Counted from the first letter of the stretch, positions 16,145-25,418 are shown. The stretch: 54,658 bases of DNA from Cupriavidus sp. WGlv3 (GCF_023952475.1 NZ_JALHRX010000027.1:1-54658); one strand, 5' to 3'. A program made the numbers and translations. The notes: a model not told the origin generated them from the sequence alone.

Positions 16145-17398
16145 ATGGAAAAACCCTGCGTCCAGGACGGCCCGGTTTGGGCCGGCGACAGCATCAGCCG
16201 CATCCCGTTTCGCGTTTATACCGACGAGCCGCTGTACCAGCGCGAACTCGAGCGCTGCTTCTATCGCGGCCATTGGAACTACGTAGGGCTCGAGGCAGAA
16301 ATCCCCAATCCGGGCGATTTCAAGCGCACCACGCTGGGCGAGCGCTCCGTGATCCTGGTGCGCGACCAGGAGGGCGGCATCAACGTCGTCGAGAACGTCT
16401 GCGCGCACCGCGGCATGCAGTTCTGCCGCGAGCGCAGCGGCAATCGCAAAGACTTCCAATGCCCGTACCACCAGTGGAGCTATGACCTCAAAGGCAACCT
16501 GCAAGGCGTTCCGTTCCGCCGCGGCGTGAAGCAGGATGGCAAGGTCAACGGTGGCATGCCGGCGGACTTCAAGACGCAGGAGCATGGCCTGACCCGGCTC
16601 AAGGTGGCAACTCGGGGAGGGGTCGTATTTGCCTCGTTCGACCATGCCGTGCAAACGCTGGAAGATTATCTCGGCCCCGACATCCTCGGCTACTTCGACC
16701 GCCTCTTCAATGGGCGCAAGCTGAAGGTCCTGGGCTACAACAAGCAGCGTATTCCGGGCAACTGGAAGCTGATGCAAGAGAATATCAAGGACCCCTACCA
16801 CCCCGGCCTGCTGCATACCTGGTTTGTCACGTTCGGACTATGGCGGGCCGATAACAAGTCGCGCCTGGTGATGGATTCGCAGTTCCGCCACGCGGCCATG
16901 GTGTCGACCCGCGGACAAGGCGGCAAGGGCGAAGTGACCACCGGGGTCTCCAGCTTCAAGGACCAGATGGCGCTGCATGATGACCGGATTCTCGACATCG
17001 TCCATGAGCCCTGGTGGGGCGAACCTACCGCGGTGATGATGACGGTGTTCCCGAGCGTGATCTTCCAGCAGCAGGTCAACTCGGTTTCGACCCGCCATAT
17101 CCAGCCCAATGGGCCTGACTCCTTCGATTTCGTCTGGACGCATTTCGGCTTTGAAGACGACACCGAGGCAATGACCCGTCGCCGCCTGCGCCAGGCCAAT
17201 CTCTTTGGCCCCGCCGGCTTCGTCTCGGCCGACGATGGCGAAGTCATTGAATGCTCGCAGGCAGGCTTCGCCCAGAAGCCATGGCATCGCGTAATCGCCG
17301 AGCTTGGCGGAACGTCCGCCGAGAACACCGAGCACATGGTCACCGAGACACTGATCCGGGGCATGTACGACTACTGGCGCAAGGTGATGGAGGTCTGA
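16145..17398 (+). CDS. andAc: Rieske ring-hydroxylating oxygenase, alpha subunit (anthranilate/salicylate type)
   Basis: This is the 417-residue catalytic subunit. The Rieske [2Fe-2S] site is Cys86-x-His88 and Cys106-x2-His109, and the mononuclear iron site is Asp216, His219 and His224 in NIKDPYHPGLLH. Overall sequence and length fit the group holding anthranilate 1,2-dioxygenase AndAc and salicylate 5-hydroxylase NagG. ATG 16145 is chosen because GGAG lies 7 bases upstream. It is followed by the beta subunit (3 bp), ferredoxin and an FAD reductase, the same gene set and order as the and operon of Burkholderia. The nearby gentisate pathway and NahR-like regulator make salicylate 5-hydroxylation a real alternative. 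Confidence 0.9.
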   Translation: MEKPCVQDGPVWAGDSISRIPFRVYTDEPLYQRELERCFYRGHWNYVGLEAEIPNPGDFKRTTLGERSVILVRDQEGGINVVENVCAHRGMQFCRERSGNRKDFQCPYHQWSYDLKGNLQGVPFRRGVKQDGKVNGGMPADFKTQEHGLTRLKVATRGGVVFASFDHAVQTLEDYLGPDILGYFDRLFNGRKLKVLGYNKQRIPGNWKLMQENIKDPYHPGLLHTWFVTFGLWRADNKSRLVMDSQFRHAAMVSTRGQGGKGEVTTGVSSFKDQMALHDDRILDIVHEPWWGEPTAVMMTVFPSVIFQQQVNSVSTRHIQPNGPDSFDFVWTHFGFEDDTEAMTRRRLRQANLFGPAGFVSADDGEVIECSQAGFAQKPWHRVIAELGGTSAENTEHMVTETLIRGMYDYWRKVMEV

Positions 17399-17401
17399 GC
17401 C

Positions 17402-17872
17402 ATGAATTTCACGGACTATCACGCCCTGCTTTCCTTGTACGCCGAGTACGCCTGGGTCGTGGACAGCGGCGACTGGGACCGCTGGCCAGACTTCTTTACC
17501 GACGATTGCGTGTACCGGGTGCAGCCCCGCGAGAACCACGAGCGTGGCTTGCCGCTCGCCACGCTGTCGCTCGAGAGCAAGGGAATGCTGAAGGACCGCG
17601 TCTATGGCATCCGCGACACGCTGTTCCACGATCCGTACTATCAGCGCCATATCGTCGGCACGCCGCTGATCCGGTCGGCGCACGACGACAGGATCGTGTC
17701 CGAGGCCAACTACGCAGTGTTGCGAACCAAACCGGATCAGATGACCGAAGTGTTCAACGTTGGCCGTTACCTCGACACCGTGGTGCGCACGGCGCAGGGC
17801 TTGCGTTTTGCCTCGCGCCTCTGCGTCTTCGACAGCGAGATGATCCCGAATTCCCTTGTCTATCCCATCTAG
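17402..17872 (+). CDS. andAd: Ring-hydroxylating oxygenase, beta subunit
   Basis: The 156-residue small subunit has the NTF2-like fold and no cofactor motif. It begins MNFTDYHALLSLYAEYAWVVD and carries DWDRWPDFFTDDCVYRVQPRENHERGLPLATL, a typical stretch of NagH/AndAd beta subunits, and ends near VYPI as usual. It pairs with the alpha subunit in an alpha3beta3 hexamer and is structural in this family. The ATG is 3 bp after the alpha stop, so translation is coupled. Substrate cannot be told from this subunit. Confidence 0.92.
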   Translation: MNFTDYHALLSLYAEYAWVVDSGDWDRWPDFFTDDCVYRVQPRENHERGLPLATLSLESKGMLKDRVYGIRDTLFHDPYYQRHIVGTPLIRSAHDDRIVSEANYAVLRTKPDQMTEVFNVGRYLDTVVRTAQGLRFASRLCVFDSEMIPNSLVYPI

Positions 17873-17885
17873 CCGGAGACTCGCC

Positions 17886-18200
17886 ATGAATCAGACCTGG
17901 ACCGAGGCCGCGCCGCTGGCCAGCGTGCCGCTCGATGACGTCGTCGCCATCGAAGTGCAAGGCAAGGATATTGCCCTGTACAGCGTCGACGGCGAAGTCT
18001 ATGCCACCGACAATCTCTGTACGCATGGTCACGCCCGACTCTGCGACGGATTTCTCGATGGACACGAGATCGAATGTCCCCTCCACCAAGGAAAGTTTGA
18101 CGTCCGTAGCGGTGCCGCGGTCTGCGCCCCGGTAACCGAGAGCATTCGTACGTATCCGGTTCGAATCGAACGGGACAAGGTATTCCTTGACCTGAGCTAG
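17886..18200 (+). CDS. andAb: Rieske [2Fe-2S] ferredoxin
   Basis: This 104-residue Rieske-type ferredoxin passes electrons from the reductase to the oxygenase. The cluster ligands are Cys45-x-His47 and Cys64-x2-His67, in NLCTHGHARLCDG and IECPLHQGKFDVRSG. It has the size and end (VRIERDKVFLDL) of BphA3/AndAb-type ferredoxins. It lies 13 bp after the beta subunit gene. The soluble cytoplasmic carrier and downstream FAD reductase define a three-component (class IIB-like) oxygenase, unlike NagG/NagH, whose partners have a plant-type iron-sulfur reductase. Confidence 0.93.
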   Translation: MNQTWTEAAPLASVPLDDVVAIEVQGKDIALYSVDGEVYATDNLCTHGHARLCDGFLDGHEIECPLHQGKFDVRSGAAVCAPVTESIRTYPVRIERDKVFLDLS

Positions 18201-18401
18201 CCGGCGCGGTCAGAGGTCCTGCCTCGACGCCGCGGCAGTGCAGTTCCGGCTGCCCACTGCCCCGCCTTGCTTACCCGACCCACATTGCCTGTGCCCCGAT
18301 TGCCGCGGCACACGGCAACCCTCGTGGTAACGGACGATGGCGAAGCCCCCCGCTCGCCCCCCGCACCACAGTACCCAACGATCACCATTGCGGAGAAACC
18401 C

Positions 18402-19655
18402 ATGAATTCCGATGCCACTGCGGGCGGGGCTGCCGCGGCATGCGCCAATACCATCGTCATCATCGGCGCCGGCCAGGCCGGCGGATGGGCCGCCCAGACG
18501 CTGCGCAAGGAAGGCTTCAGGGGCCGTCTGGTGTTGATTGGCGATGAGTCCCACCCGCCTCATGAACGGCCACCGCTGTCAAAAGCCATCCTGGCAGGCG
18601 AAGCCGCTCCCGAAAGCCTGAGGCTGCTCAAGCCAGAAGCCTTCGAAGCGCTATCCCTGGAGTGGCACCCGGCAGTACCGGTCACCCGGATCGACCGGGC
18701 AGTGAAATCCATCGAAACGGCCAACGGTGCGTCGATTCCCTACGACAAGCTGATTCTTTGTACGGGCGGCACGGCCCGTCACCTTGCGATCCCTGGCGCC
18801 GACGCGGCGCCGGTCCACACCTTGCGCAGGATCGAGGATGCCCTCGCGTTGGCGCCCGTGCTTGGCCCCGGCCGCGCCATCGTCGTCATCGGCGGGGGAT
18901 GGATTGGATTGGAAGTTGCGGCGACAGCGCGGAAGAGAGGTGCGGGGGTGACGGTGGTCGAAGCCCAGAGCCGGTTGTGCGAACGGACCGTGCCGGGCCC
19001 GGTCTCCCAACATTTGCTGGCGCTGCACCGCTCGCATGGCACCGGCGTGATGCTCGATGCCAGCGTCGAGCGCATAACCCGCAGCCCGGACGGCCGGTCG
19101 GTTGTTGAACTCACCGATGGTGCCAAATTGCCCTGCGACGCAATCGTCGTCGGGGTGGGTCTCGTGCCGAACGACCACCTTGCGCGCGACGCCGGGCTGG
19201 AGTGTGACGGCGGCGTAATCGTCGATGCCTGCTGCCGGACGTCCGATCCAGACATCTTTGCAGCCGGCGATGTCGCGGTGACGCCGAACCCATGGGCGGG
19301 CCGGCGGCTTCGACTCGAATCCTGGCAGAACGCCCAGGATCAAGGCATGGCGGCCGCGCGCTCGGCGCTGGGCCTGGCGGTCAAATATCAGCCGCTGCCG
19401 TGGTTCTGGTCGGATCAGTACGACATGAACCTTCAGATCTACGGCATGCCCTCCCCCGCCCATCGTGTCGTCTCGAGAGGGTGTGCGGGCACAGCCAGCT
19501 TCGTGCTGTTCTACCTCGACGGCAATGTCGTCAAGGCTGCGATCGGACACAACGCGGCACGCGACCTGCGCTTCGCGCGCCGGCTGATTGAACAGAACAA
19601 GACGGTCGATGCCGCCCGATTATCCGACGCGGAAGTTCCGATGTCCAAGCTCTAG
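18402..19655 (+). CDS. andAa: FAD-dependent ferredoxin reductase
   Basis: The 417-residue glutathione-reductase-type flavoprotein of the BphA4/AndAa class oxidises NAD(P)H and reduces the Rieske ferredoxin. The FAD motif IIGAGQAGGWAAQTL is at about 20-34, PPLSKAILAGE follows at about 60, the NAD motif VVIGGGWIGLEVAA is at about 163-176, and the FAD site DIFAAGDVA is at about 285. GGAG precedes ATG 18402. A 201-bp gap separates it from the ferredoxin gene, wider than within the rest of the operon, so a second promoter is possible. The first 15 residues are an Ala/Gly-rich extension. Confidence 0.9.
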   Translation: MNSDATAGGAAAACANTIVIIGAGQAGGWAAQTLRKEGFRGRLVLIGDESHPPHERPPLSKAILAGEAAPESLRLLKPEAFEALSLEWHPAVPVTRIDRAVKSIETANGASIPYDKLILCTGGTARHLAIPGADAAPVHTLRRIEDALALAPVLGPGRAIVVIGGGWIGLEVAATARKRGAGVTVVEAQSRLCERTVPGPVSQHLLALHRSHGTGVMLDASVERITRSPDGRSVVELTDGAKLPCDAIVVGVGLVPNDHLARDAGLECDGGVIVDACCRTSDPDIFAAGDVAVTPNPWAGRRLRLESWQNAQDQGMAAARSALGLAVKYQPLPWFWSDQYDMNLQIYGMPSPAHRVVSRGCAGTASFVLFYLDGNVVKAAIGHNAARDLRFARRLIEQNKTVDAARLSDAEVPMSKL

Positions 19656-19692
19656 CCCGGCCAGCCAAACATAATTATCAGGAGACCACAGC

Positions 19693-21057
19693 ATGCGTCA
19701 AATCGACATCCATCAGCTGGCCGATGAGGCGAGCTTTAACCGGTTCCATCTCCGCGTGCTCCTGTGGTGCGCACTGATCATCATCTTCGACGGCTATGAC
19801 CTTGCCGTGGTGGGGATCGCGCTGCCCTCGATCATGAAAGACCTGGGGGTCGCCCCTGCCCATGCAGGGTTCATGGTGAGCTCGGCCCTGTTTGGCATGG
19901 TCTTCGGCGCAATCTTCCTCGGCACGATCGCGGACAAGATCGGTCGCCGCCGGGCCATTGCGATCTGCGTGGTGCTGTTCAGTGTCTTCACGGCCGCAGC
20001 GGGGCTGGCCAGAGATCCACTGACCTTCAGCGTCGTACGCTTCCTTGCCGGGCTTGGTATCGGCGGCGTGATGCCAAACGTGGTGGCCGAGATGACCGAG
20101 TACGCACCGAAAAAAATGCGGGCCACCCTCGTCACCACCATGTTCAGCGGCTATGCCGTGGGCGGCATCGTGGCCGCCGTGCTGGGCAAGAGTCTGATTG
20201 AAACCTGGGGATGGCAGTCCGTGTTCTTCGCGGCCGGCGCACCGGTGCTGCTGGTTCCCCTGATCCTCGGGGCGCTGCCGGAATCGATGCCGTTCCTGCT
20301 GGCCAGGGGCCGACACGATGTGCTGCAGCAGATCGCCGCGAAGCTGGAGCCGGCTTACCGTGCCCACCCGGCTGACCGTTTCGCCGTGCCGGCACAAGAC
20401 AAAGCCGATAGCGCGCCAGTTCGCCACTTGTTCAGTGATGGCCGCGCCTTCAGCACGCTGATGTTCTGGGTCGCCTTCTTCATGTGTTTGTTTATGGTCT
20501 ATGCACTGAGCTCCTGGCTGACCAGGCTGATGGCGGAAGCGGGCTACAGTCTCGGCTCGGCGCTGACGTTCGTGCTGGTGCTGAACTGCGGGGCAATGAT
20601 CGGCGCGGTCGGTGGCGGCTGGCTAGCCGACAGGTTTCACATCAAGTATGTGCTGGCCGCGATGTATGGCATCGCCGCGATCTCGATCACGCTGCTGAGC
20701 GTCAAGATGCCGACCGGAGCCCTGTTCCTCGTGGTAGGTCTCGCGGGTGCCTCGACCATTGGCACGCAAATCGTTGCCAATGCTTACACGGGACAGTTCT
20801 ACCCCATGGCAATCCGCTCCACTGGCCTGGGCTGGGCACTGGGCATCGGCCGCAGCGGTGCCATTCTCGCCCCGATTGTGATTGGCGTGCTTGTCGGCAT
20901 GGAACTGCCGCTTCAGCAGAACTTCATGGCAATCGCCATGCCGGCCGTGGTTGGCATGGTTGCGGTCTTGCTGATCGACCACCGGCGCTCGGCATCCGCA
21001 CATCGCGATATCGAAAGCGCACCGCACGCCGAACCAACCGGACCTCTGTCCTGCTGA
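19693..21057 (+). CDS. MFS aromatic acid:H+ symporter
   Basis: The 454-residue AAHS transporter has 12 membrane segments. Signatures are FDGYDLAVVGIALP in helix 1, GTIADKIGRRRAI in loop 2-3, LAGLGIGGVMPNVVAEMTEY in helix 4 and GGGWLADRFHIKYVL in loop 8-9. AGGAGA precedes ATG 19693, only 37 bp after the reductase, so it belongs to the oxygenase operon and probably imports the oxygenase substrate, such as anthranilate, salicylate or benzoate. It is clearly distinct from the other AAHS protein at 7534-8874. Confidence 0.9.
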   Translation: MRQIDIHQLADEASFNRFHLRVLLWCALIIIFDGYDLAVVGIALPSIMKDLGVAPAHAGFMVSSALFGMVFGAIFLGTIADKIGRRRAIAICVVLFSVFTAAAGLARDPLTFSVVRFLAGLGIGGVMPNVVAEMTEYAPKKMRATLVTTMFSGYAVGGIVAAVLGKSLIETWGWQSVFFAAGAPVLLVPLILGALPESMPFLLARGRHDVLQQIAAKLEPAYRAHPADRFAVPAQDKADSAPVRHLFSDGRAFSTLMFWVAFFMCLFMVYALSSWLTRLMAEAGYSLGSALTFVLVLNCGAMIGAVGGGWLADRFHIKYVLAAMYGIAAISITLLSVKMPTGALFLVVGLAGASTIGTQIVANAYTGQFYPMAIRSTGLGWALGIGRSGAILAPIVIGVLVGMELPLQQNFMAIAMPAVVGMVAVLLIDHRRSASAHRDIESAPHAEPTGPLSC

Positions 21058-21116
21058 GCGCATCGCATGTTCATCTGGCGCATGGCGCGGGACCCAGCCA
21101 CGCAGCACAACGCGGC

Positions 21117-22067
21117 TCAGGCCAGCGCCGCCTCCATGCTGGCACGGATGTTCTGTTCCGCCACCGCATCGAAGGCCCCGATGAAGACCAGCGCCGAGCC
21201 GCGGAAGTCGGCACGCTCCGCCGGGCGCAACCGTATCCGGCCGCCAACCAGATGCAACTCATGCAGTCGTGGATCGGCATCGAGCCAGACCAGTCCCTTG
21301 GCACGCAACAGGCGCACCGGCACCGTCACCAACGCCTCCCGCAGCCGCGCCTTGTTGAAGCGGCGAAGTGTCTGGTAAGCGACGCTGCGGATGCCCGCGT
21401 GACTGGCATCCTGGACGCGCTGCCAGCGTGCGCCTGCCAGCAGCGCCCCGCTGCCGCGCGATGGCGGCAACGCTGCATCGAGGAAGACTGACAGCGGCAA
21501 CTCGCCGGATTGCCCCCATAGCACCGCCGCGCGCGGCGCCAGGCGACCGACAGCGTCCGCTGCCCGTGCCCCGGCGCCGGACTGGGCAAGATCGACCTTG
21601 GTCAGGACCACCGCTGACGCTCCCATGACTTGCCGGCGCACCATGTCTCCCACCAGCGGGTCGTTCAAGCTGTGGTGCAGGCCGGTCACGTCTACCGCGA
21701 CCAGCACCGCATTGAGCCGGAAAGCCGGATCCAGCAGGCCGACCTGCGCGATACGCAGCGGGTCGGACACACCGCTGGCTTCGATCACCAGCAGCTCCGG
21801 CCGCTGCGCCCGCGCGGCGATGGCCACCAGCGCCTCGGCCAGCCGGCCGCCGATCGAGCAGCAGATACAGCCGTTCTCCAGCTCGATCACGTCGTCGCTG
21901 CGCGCGCGCACCAGCGCGGCATCGATATTGACCGCGCCGAAATCGTTGACCAGCACCGCGATGCGGCACCCGCGCGCATTGGCAAGCAGGCGGTTGAGCA
22001 AGGTGGTCTTGCCGGCGCCCAGGTAGCCGCCCACCACCACCAGCGGAATCGGCGCGCGCGCGTTCAT
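21117..22067 (-). CDS. CobW/COG0523 family GTPase (putative metallochaperone)
   Basis: The 316-residue G3E-class GTPase has a Walker A motif GYLGAGKTT (residues 14-22), the family metal-binding CxCC motif Cys67-Ile-Cys69-Cys70 in ENGCICCSIGG, a switch-like VIEASGVSDPLRIAQ (about 95-109) and the guanine-specificity motif TKVD (156-159). The C-terminal CobW_C domain spans about 225-316. COG0523 proteins deliver zinc, cobalt or iron to client enzymes. Its ATG overlaps the stop of the upstream amidohydrolase in an ATGA, so the two are translationally coupled and the amidohydrolase is a plausible client. No histidine-rich metal-storage stretch is present. Metal identity is unknown. Confidence 0.9.
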   Translation of the reverse strand: MNARAPIPLVVVGGYLGAGKTTLLNRLLANARGCRIAVLVNDFGAVNIDAALVRARSDDVIELENGCICCSIGGRLAEALVAIAARAQRPELLVIEASGVSDPLRIAQVGLLDPAFRLNAVLVAVDVTGLHHSLNDPLVGDMVRRQVMGASAVVLTKVDLAQSGAGARAADAVGRLAPRAAVLWGQSGELPLSVFLDAALPPSRGSGALLAGARWQRVQDASHAGIRSVAYQTLRRFNKARLREALVTVPVRLLRAKGLVWLDADPRLHELHLVGGRIRLRPAERADFRGSALVFIGAFDAVAEQNIRASMEAALA

Positions 22068-23728
22068 CGTGCCGGCGCCTGAAATACGCGCCCGCCCAGC
22101 ACCGTGCCCCAGACGCGCACGTCTTTCAGGCTTGCGGGCGCCACGGCGGTGGGGTCGTCCTCCAGCACGGCGAAGTCGGCAAGCTTGCCGGGCGCGATGC
22201 TGCCGATGCGGTGCTCCAGCTTCAGCGTATAGGCCGCGCCCATGGTGATGGCGTAGAGCGCGTTGGCCAGTGTCAGCCGTTCGGCTTCGCCCAGCAAGCG
22301 TCCGGAAGCGGTCTGCCGCTGCATCGCGCACCATGCCGTGAACAGCGGGTTCAGCGGCGTGATCGGGGCATCGGAATGGATCGCGAACGGGATCCCCAGC
22401 CGCCGCGCCGTGGCGGCCGGGTTCATGCGCGCGGCCCGCGCTGGCCCCACGGTTTGTTCGACGTGCGCATCGCCCCAGTAGTACAGGTGATTGGAGAAGA
22501 AGTTGATGCACAGGCCCAGCCGCGCCGCGCGCGCCAGTTGCGTGGCGTCGGCCAGCTGGCAATGCTGCAGCGTATGGCGATGGTCCGCGCGGGGGTGGCG
22601 CGACAGCATGGCTTCCAGCACGTCCAGCACCACTTCGGTGGCCTCGTCGCCATTGGTGTGGATATGCAGCGGCAGGCCGGCGAGGTGGAACGGCGTGAAG
22701 GCGTCGGCCAGCTGCTGCGGCGGGATCAGCCACAGGCCGTTGGGCTGGCCGCCGGCATAGCCCGGTGCGCGCAGGCGTGCGGTAAAGCCCTGGATCGAGC
22801 CGTCGACGATGAACTTGACCGGACCGAAGTGCAGCTTGTCGGTGCCCGCGGCCGCGGCGGCTTGCACGCGCGCCGGCCCGCCGTGCGCATTGCGTTGCGG
22901 CGCGAACGCCGGCACGATGCGCAGCGGGAAATCCGCTTCGGCCGTGACCGCGCGCAGCGTCTCCAGCCCCCTTGGCGAGAGGTCGTTGACCAGGTCGGTG
23001 GCCGTGGTCACGCCCGCCAGTTGCGCCACGCGGCCGAAGCGGCGCACCGCCTCGGCGTTCTCGGCGGCGGCCAGCGACAAGCCGCTGCCGAGCACGCGCT
23101 GGACCGGGAACATCGCCGCGAACTCCTGCAGCTCGCCGGTGGGCTGGCCGTGCGCGTCCTTGTGCACGCCGTCGATATCGGTGTCCGCGTCGATGCCCGC
23201 CTGCGCCAGCATCGCGGAATTCACGTTCATCAGGTGCACGCTGGCATGCATTACCACGATCGTGCGCGTCGCCGACACGCGGTCCAGCTCGCGCACCGAC
23301 AGCCGTCTGGCGCCGAAGTAGATCGGGTCGAAGCCCCACGCCAGCAGCGGCGCATTGGCGTCGCGCATCTGGCTGGCGGCGCTGGCGAGGCGATCGATCA
23401 CCTGCTCCAGCGTACGCAGGCCGCGCCACAGCCGGCCATCCGGATCGCGGCGGTCGAAGTAGCCGACGTAGACCGCGTCCCACATCGCGCCCTCCATCAG
23501 GTGGCAGTGGCCCTCGACCAGCCCCGGCATCAGCACCTTGTCGCGCAAGGTGTCGACCTGCAGCGCACCGGGCCAGGCGGCCATGTCGGCGGGGCCACCG
23601 ACGGCCAGGATCTCGCCGTCGCGCACCGCGACATGGGTCGCTTCGGGCCGGTCCGCCTCCATCGTCAGGATCTTGCGCGCCACGAATACCTGCGTGCGCG
23701 CCGTGTGGTGTGGAGTCATTGATTGCAT
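22064..23728 (-). CDS. YtcJ-type (amidohydrolase 3) metal-dependent hydrolase
   Basis: The 554-residue cytoplasmic enzyme of the amidohydrolase superfamily has its metal site at His74-x-His76 (LVEGHCHLMEG), with histidines in LHIHTNGDEATEV and TLQHCQLA and the terminal Asp in IHSDAPITPLNPL. It has the C-terminal beta-sandwich end typical of YtcJ proteins (IAPGKLADFAVLEDDP). Family members include formamide, N-substituted formamide and exoenzyme deformylases, and most have unknown substrates. It lies 10 bp after a sodium/solute symporter and is coupled to the CobW GTPase. Either of two nearby ATGs (23728, 23719) may start it; neither has a strong ribosome-binding site. Confidence 0.9.
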   Translation of the reverse strand: MQSMTPHHTARTQVFVARKILTMEADRPEATHVAVRDGEILAVGGPADMAAWPGALQVDTLRDKVLMPGLVEGHCHLMEGAMWDAVYVGYFDRRDPDGRLWRGLRTLEQVIDRLASAASQMRDANAPLLAWGFDPIYFGARRLSVRELDRVSATRTIVVMHASVHLMNVNSAMLAQAGIDADTDIDGVHKDAHGQPTGELQEFAAMFPVQRVLGSGLSLAAAENAEAVRRFGRVAQLAGVTTATDLVNDLSPRGLETLRAVTAEADFPLRIVPAFAPQRNAHGGPARVQAAAAAGTDKLHFGPVKFIVDGSIQGFTARLRAPGYAGGQPNGLWLIPPQQLADAFTPFHLAGLPLHIHTNGDEATEVVLDVLEAMLSRHPRADHRHTLQHCQLADATQLARAARLGLCINFFSNHLYYWGDAHVEQTVGPARAARMNPAATARRLGIPFAIHSDAPITPLNPLFTAWCAMQRQTASGRLLGEAERLTLANALYAITMGAAYTLKLEHRIGSIAPGKLADFAVLEDDPTAVAPASLKDVRVWGTVLGGRVFQAPAR

Positions 23729-23738
23729 GGATAGGTCT

Positions 23739-25121
23739 TCAGGCCGCCTGCACGCGGTCCAGGCGGGGGGCGTAGTGCACCAGCGCGGTCACCAGCAGGT
23801 TCACGCCCAGGCTGATCAGGCCGAGGTTGAAGCCGCCGAAGTCGGCCTGCTGCACGTACAGCGCGATCGCCAGCAGCTGGCCGGTGACGATGCCCAGCGC
23901 AATTGCCAGCGGCCGCACCTTGAGCGAAAACAGGATCACCATCACGCCGGGAAAGAACTGCGTCACGCCGTAGTAGGTGGTGTTGATCAGCGTCAGCATC
24001 AGGTTGGGCGTAGCCAGCGTCATGGCGATCGACAGCACCAGGTAGATCACGATCACCACCTTGGCGCCTTGCTTCTGGCGCGGCTCCGGCAGGCCCGGCA
24101 GCAGGTTGCGCGTGACGATGGGGCCGATCGCCAGGCAGATGCCGGCCAGCACCAGCAGGCCCGACAGCGCCGCGCCCGCGGCCACCAGCCCCAGCAGCCA
24201 GCCCGGCAGCAGCCGCACCGCCGCGGCGAAGAAGGCCTCGTTGGGCGACGCCAGCTGCAGGTTCTGGCTGATGGCGTAGTACGAGGCCAGCACCAGGAAC
24301 GGGTACATCAGCATGTACAGCGGCATCGCCACCTGGGTGCGCCGGATGGTGTTGGCGCTCCTGGCCGTGAAGAAGTTCTGCACCGCGAACGGCATCACGT
24401 AGAAGCCCAGCGCCTGGAACAACATGGTGCTCATCGAGAAGCGCAGCTGGGTCTCGCTCATCTGGTTGCTGACCTGCACGCTGGCGGCGTGGAACACCTC
24501 GCCGACGCCGGCCTTCCAGCCCACCGCAACGCCGGTGGCGACGATCGCCACCACCATCAGGATGTCCTTGAGGATGGCGATATAGGCCGAGGCGCGCACG
24601 CCGGAAATGGCGATGTAGGTGAAGGCCAGCGCCGCGGAAATCAGCACCAGGTACATCGGGTCGAAGTCCCAGCCCAGCCCCTTGAGCGCCGCCACCAGCC
24701 CGGTGAACTGCAGCTGGCCCCACGGCAGCAGGAACAGGATCGACGAGCCGGCCACGATCAGTTCCAGCGCGCGGTTGCCGTAGTGGCCCTTGAACAGGTC
24801 CGGCAGCGTGATCGCGTTGTAGCGCGCGCCGGCCTGCCAGATTTTCGGGCCCAGGAAGTAGCCGAGCGGATAGGCCAGCAGGATATAGCCGAGAAACCAC
24901 ACGCCATAGGTTGGCCCCTTGGCATAGATGCCGCCGGGAAAGCCCACCATGGTGCCGATGCTGTAGATCTCGCCGGCGGCCAGGAAGAACACCAGGAACG
25001 CGCCGAACTGCCGCGACGCGACGAAGAAGTCATGCATGCTCTGCGCGCCGTGGCCCTTGCCGGAGCGGATGGCGAGATAGAGCGAGAACACGATGAAGCC
25101 CAGGAACACCGCTGTGGTCAT
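23739..25121 (-). CDS. Sodium:solute symporter family transporter
   Basis: The 460-residue SSS-family (SLC5-like) protein has about 12-13 membrane segments. Typical stretches are the N-terminal FFVASRQFGAFLVFFLAAGEIYSIGTMVG, LPDLFKGHYGNRALELIVAG after helix 3, and the FNLGLISLGVNLL end. It is the inner-membrane uptake system of the leftward operon: DUF3311 protein, symporter, amidohydrolase, CobW GTPase. The family carries monocarboxylates, amino acids, pantothenate and similar compounds; the substrate here is presumably what the amidohydrolase cleaves. It is preceded by the DUF3311 gene at 15 bp. Confidence 0.9.
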   Translation of the reverse strand: MTTAVFLGFIVFSLYLAIRSGKGHGAQSMHDFFVASRQFGAFLVFFLAAGEIYSIGTMVGFPGGIYAKGPTYGVWFLGYILLAYPLGYFLGPKIWQAGARYNAITLPDLFKGHYGNRALELIVAGSSILFLLPWGQLQFTGLVAALKGLGWDFDPMYLVLISAALAFTYIAISGVRASAYIAILKDILMVVAIVATGVAVGWKAGVGEVFHAASVQVSNQMSETQLRFSMSTMLFQALGFYVMPFAVQNFFTARSANTIRRTQVAMPLYMLMYPFLVLASYYAISQNLQLASPNEAFFAAAVRLLPGWLLGLVAAGAALSGLLVLAGICLAIGPIVTRNLLPGLPEPRQKQGAKVVIVIYLVLSIAMTLATPNLMLTLINTTYYGVTQFFPGVMVILFSLKVRPLAIALGIVTGQLLAIALYVQQADFGGFNLGLISLGVNLLVTALVHYAPRLDRVQAA

Positions 25122-25136
25122 GGCCGGCTCCCCGCG

Positions 25137-25343
25137 TCAGGCTTCGGGCGCCGCGTCGGCGCCGTGGCGGTCGAACAGCAGCCAGCACGCCAGCATGCAG
25201 CCCGATGTCAGCACGAACCACGCGAAGATCCACGCGTAGATAAAGGGCACGCCGAGCACGAAGCGCTCCACCGATGCCACCCACGGCAGCATCCCGATCA
25301 CGCCGATATACGGCAGGCCTAGGCCGATCAACAGCTTGAGCAT
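25137..25343 (-). CDS. DUF3311 small membrane protein
   Basis: The 68-residue protein has two hydrophobic helices (about 4-22 and 31-55) and the DUF3311 pattern PYIGVIGMLPWVASVERFVLGVPFIYAW. In many bacteria it is encoded directly before an SSS symporter, as here, and it is thought to be a small partner subunit of that transporter, though this is unproven. ATG 25343 follows a GGAGACA site. It is the first gene of the leftward operon facing the divergent LysR gene. Confidence 0.85.
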   Translation of the reverse strand: MLKLLIGLGLPYIGVIGMLPWVASVERFVLGVPFIYAWIFAWFVLTSGCMLACWLLFDRHGADAAPEA

Positions 25344-25418
25344 GTCTTGTCTCCGATGTCCGATGGACGTTGTTGCGGTCTCCCGTGCGGGTCCCGCTTT
25401 TTTGTTCCGCTCATCATA

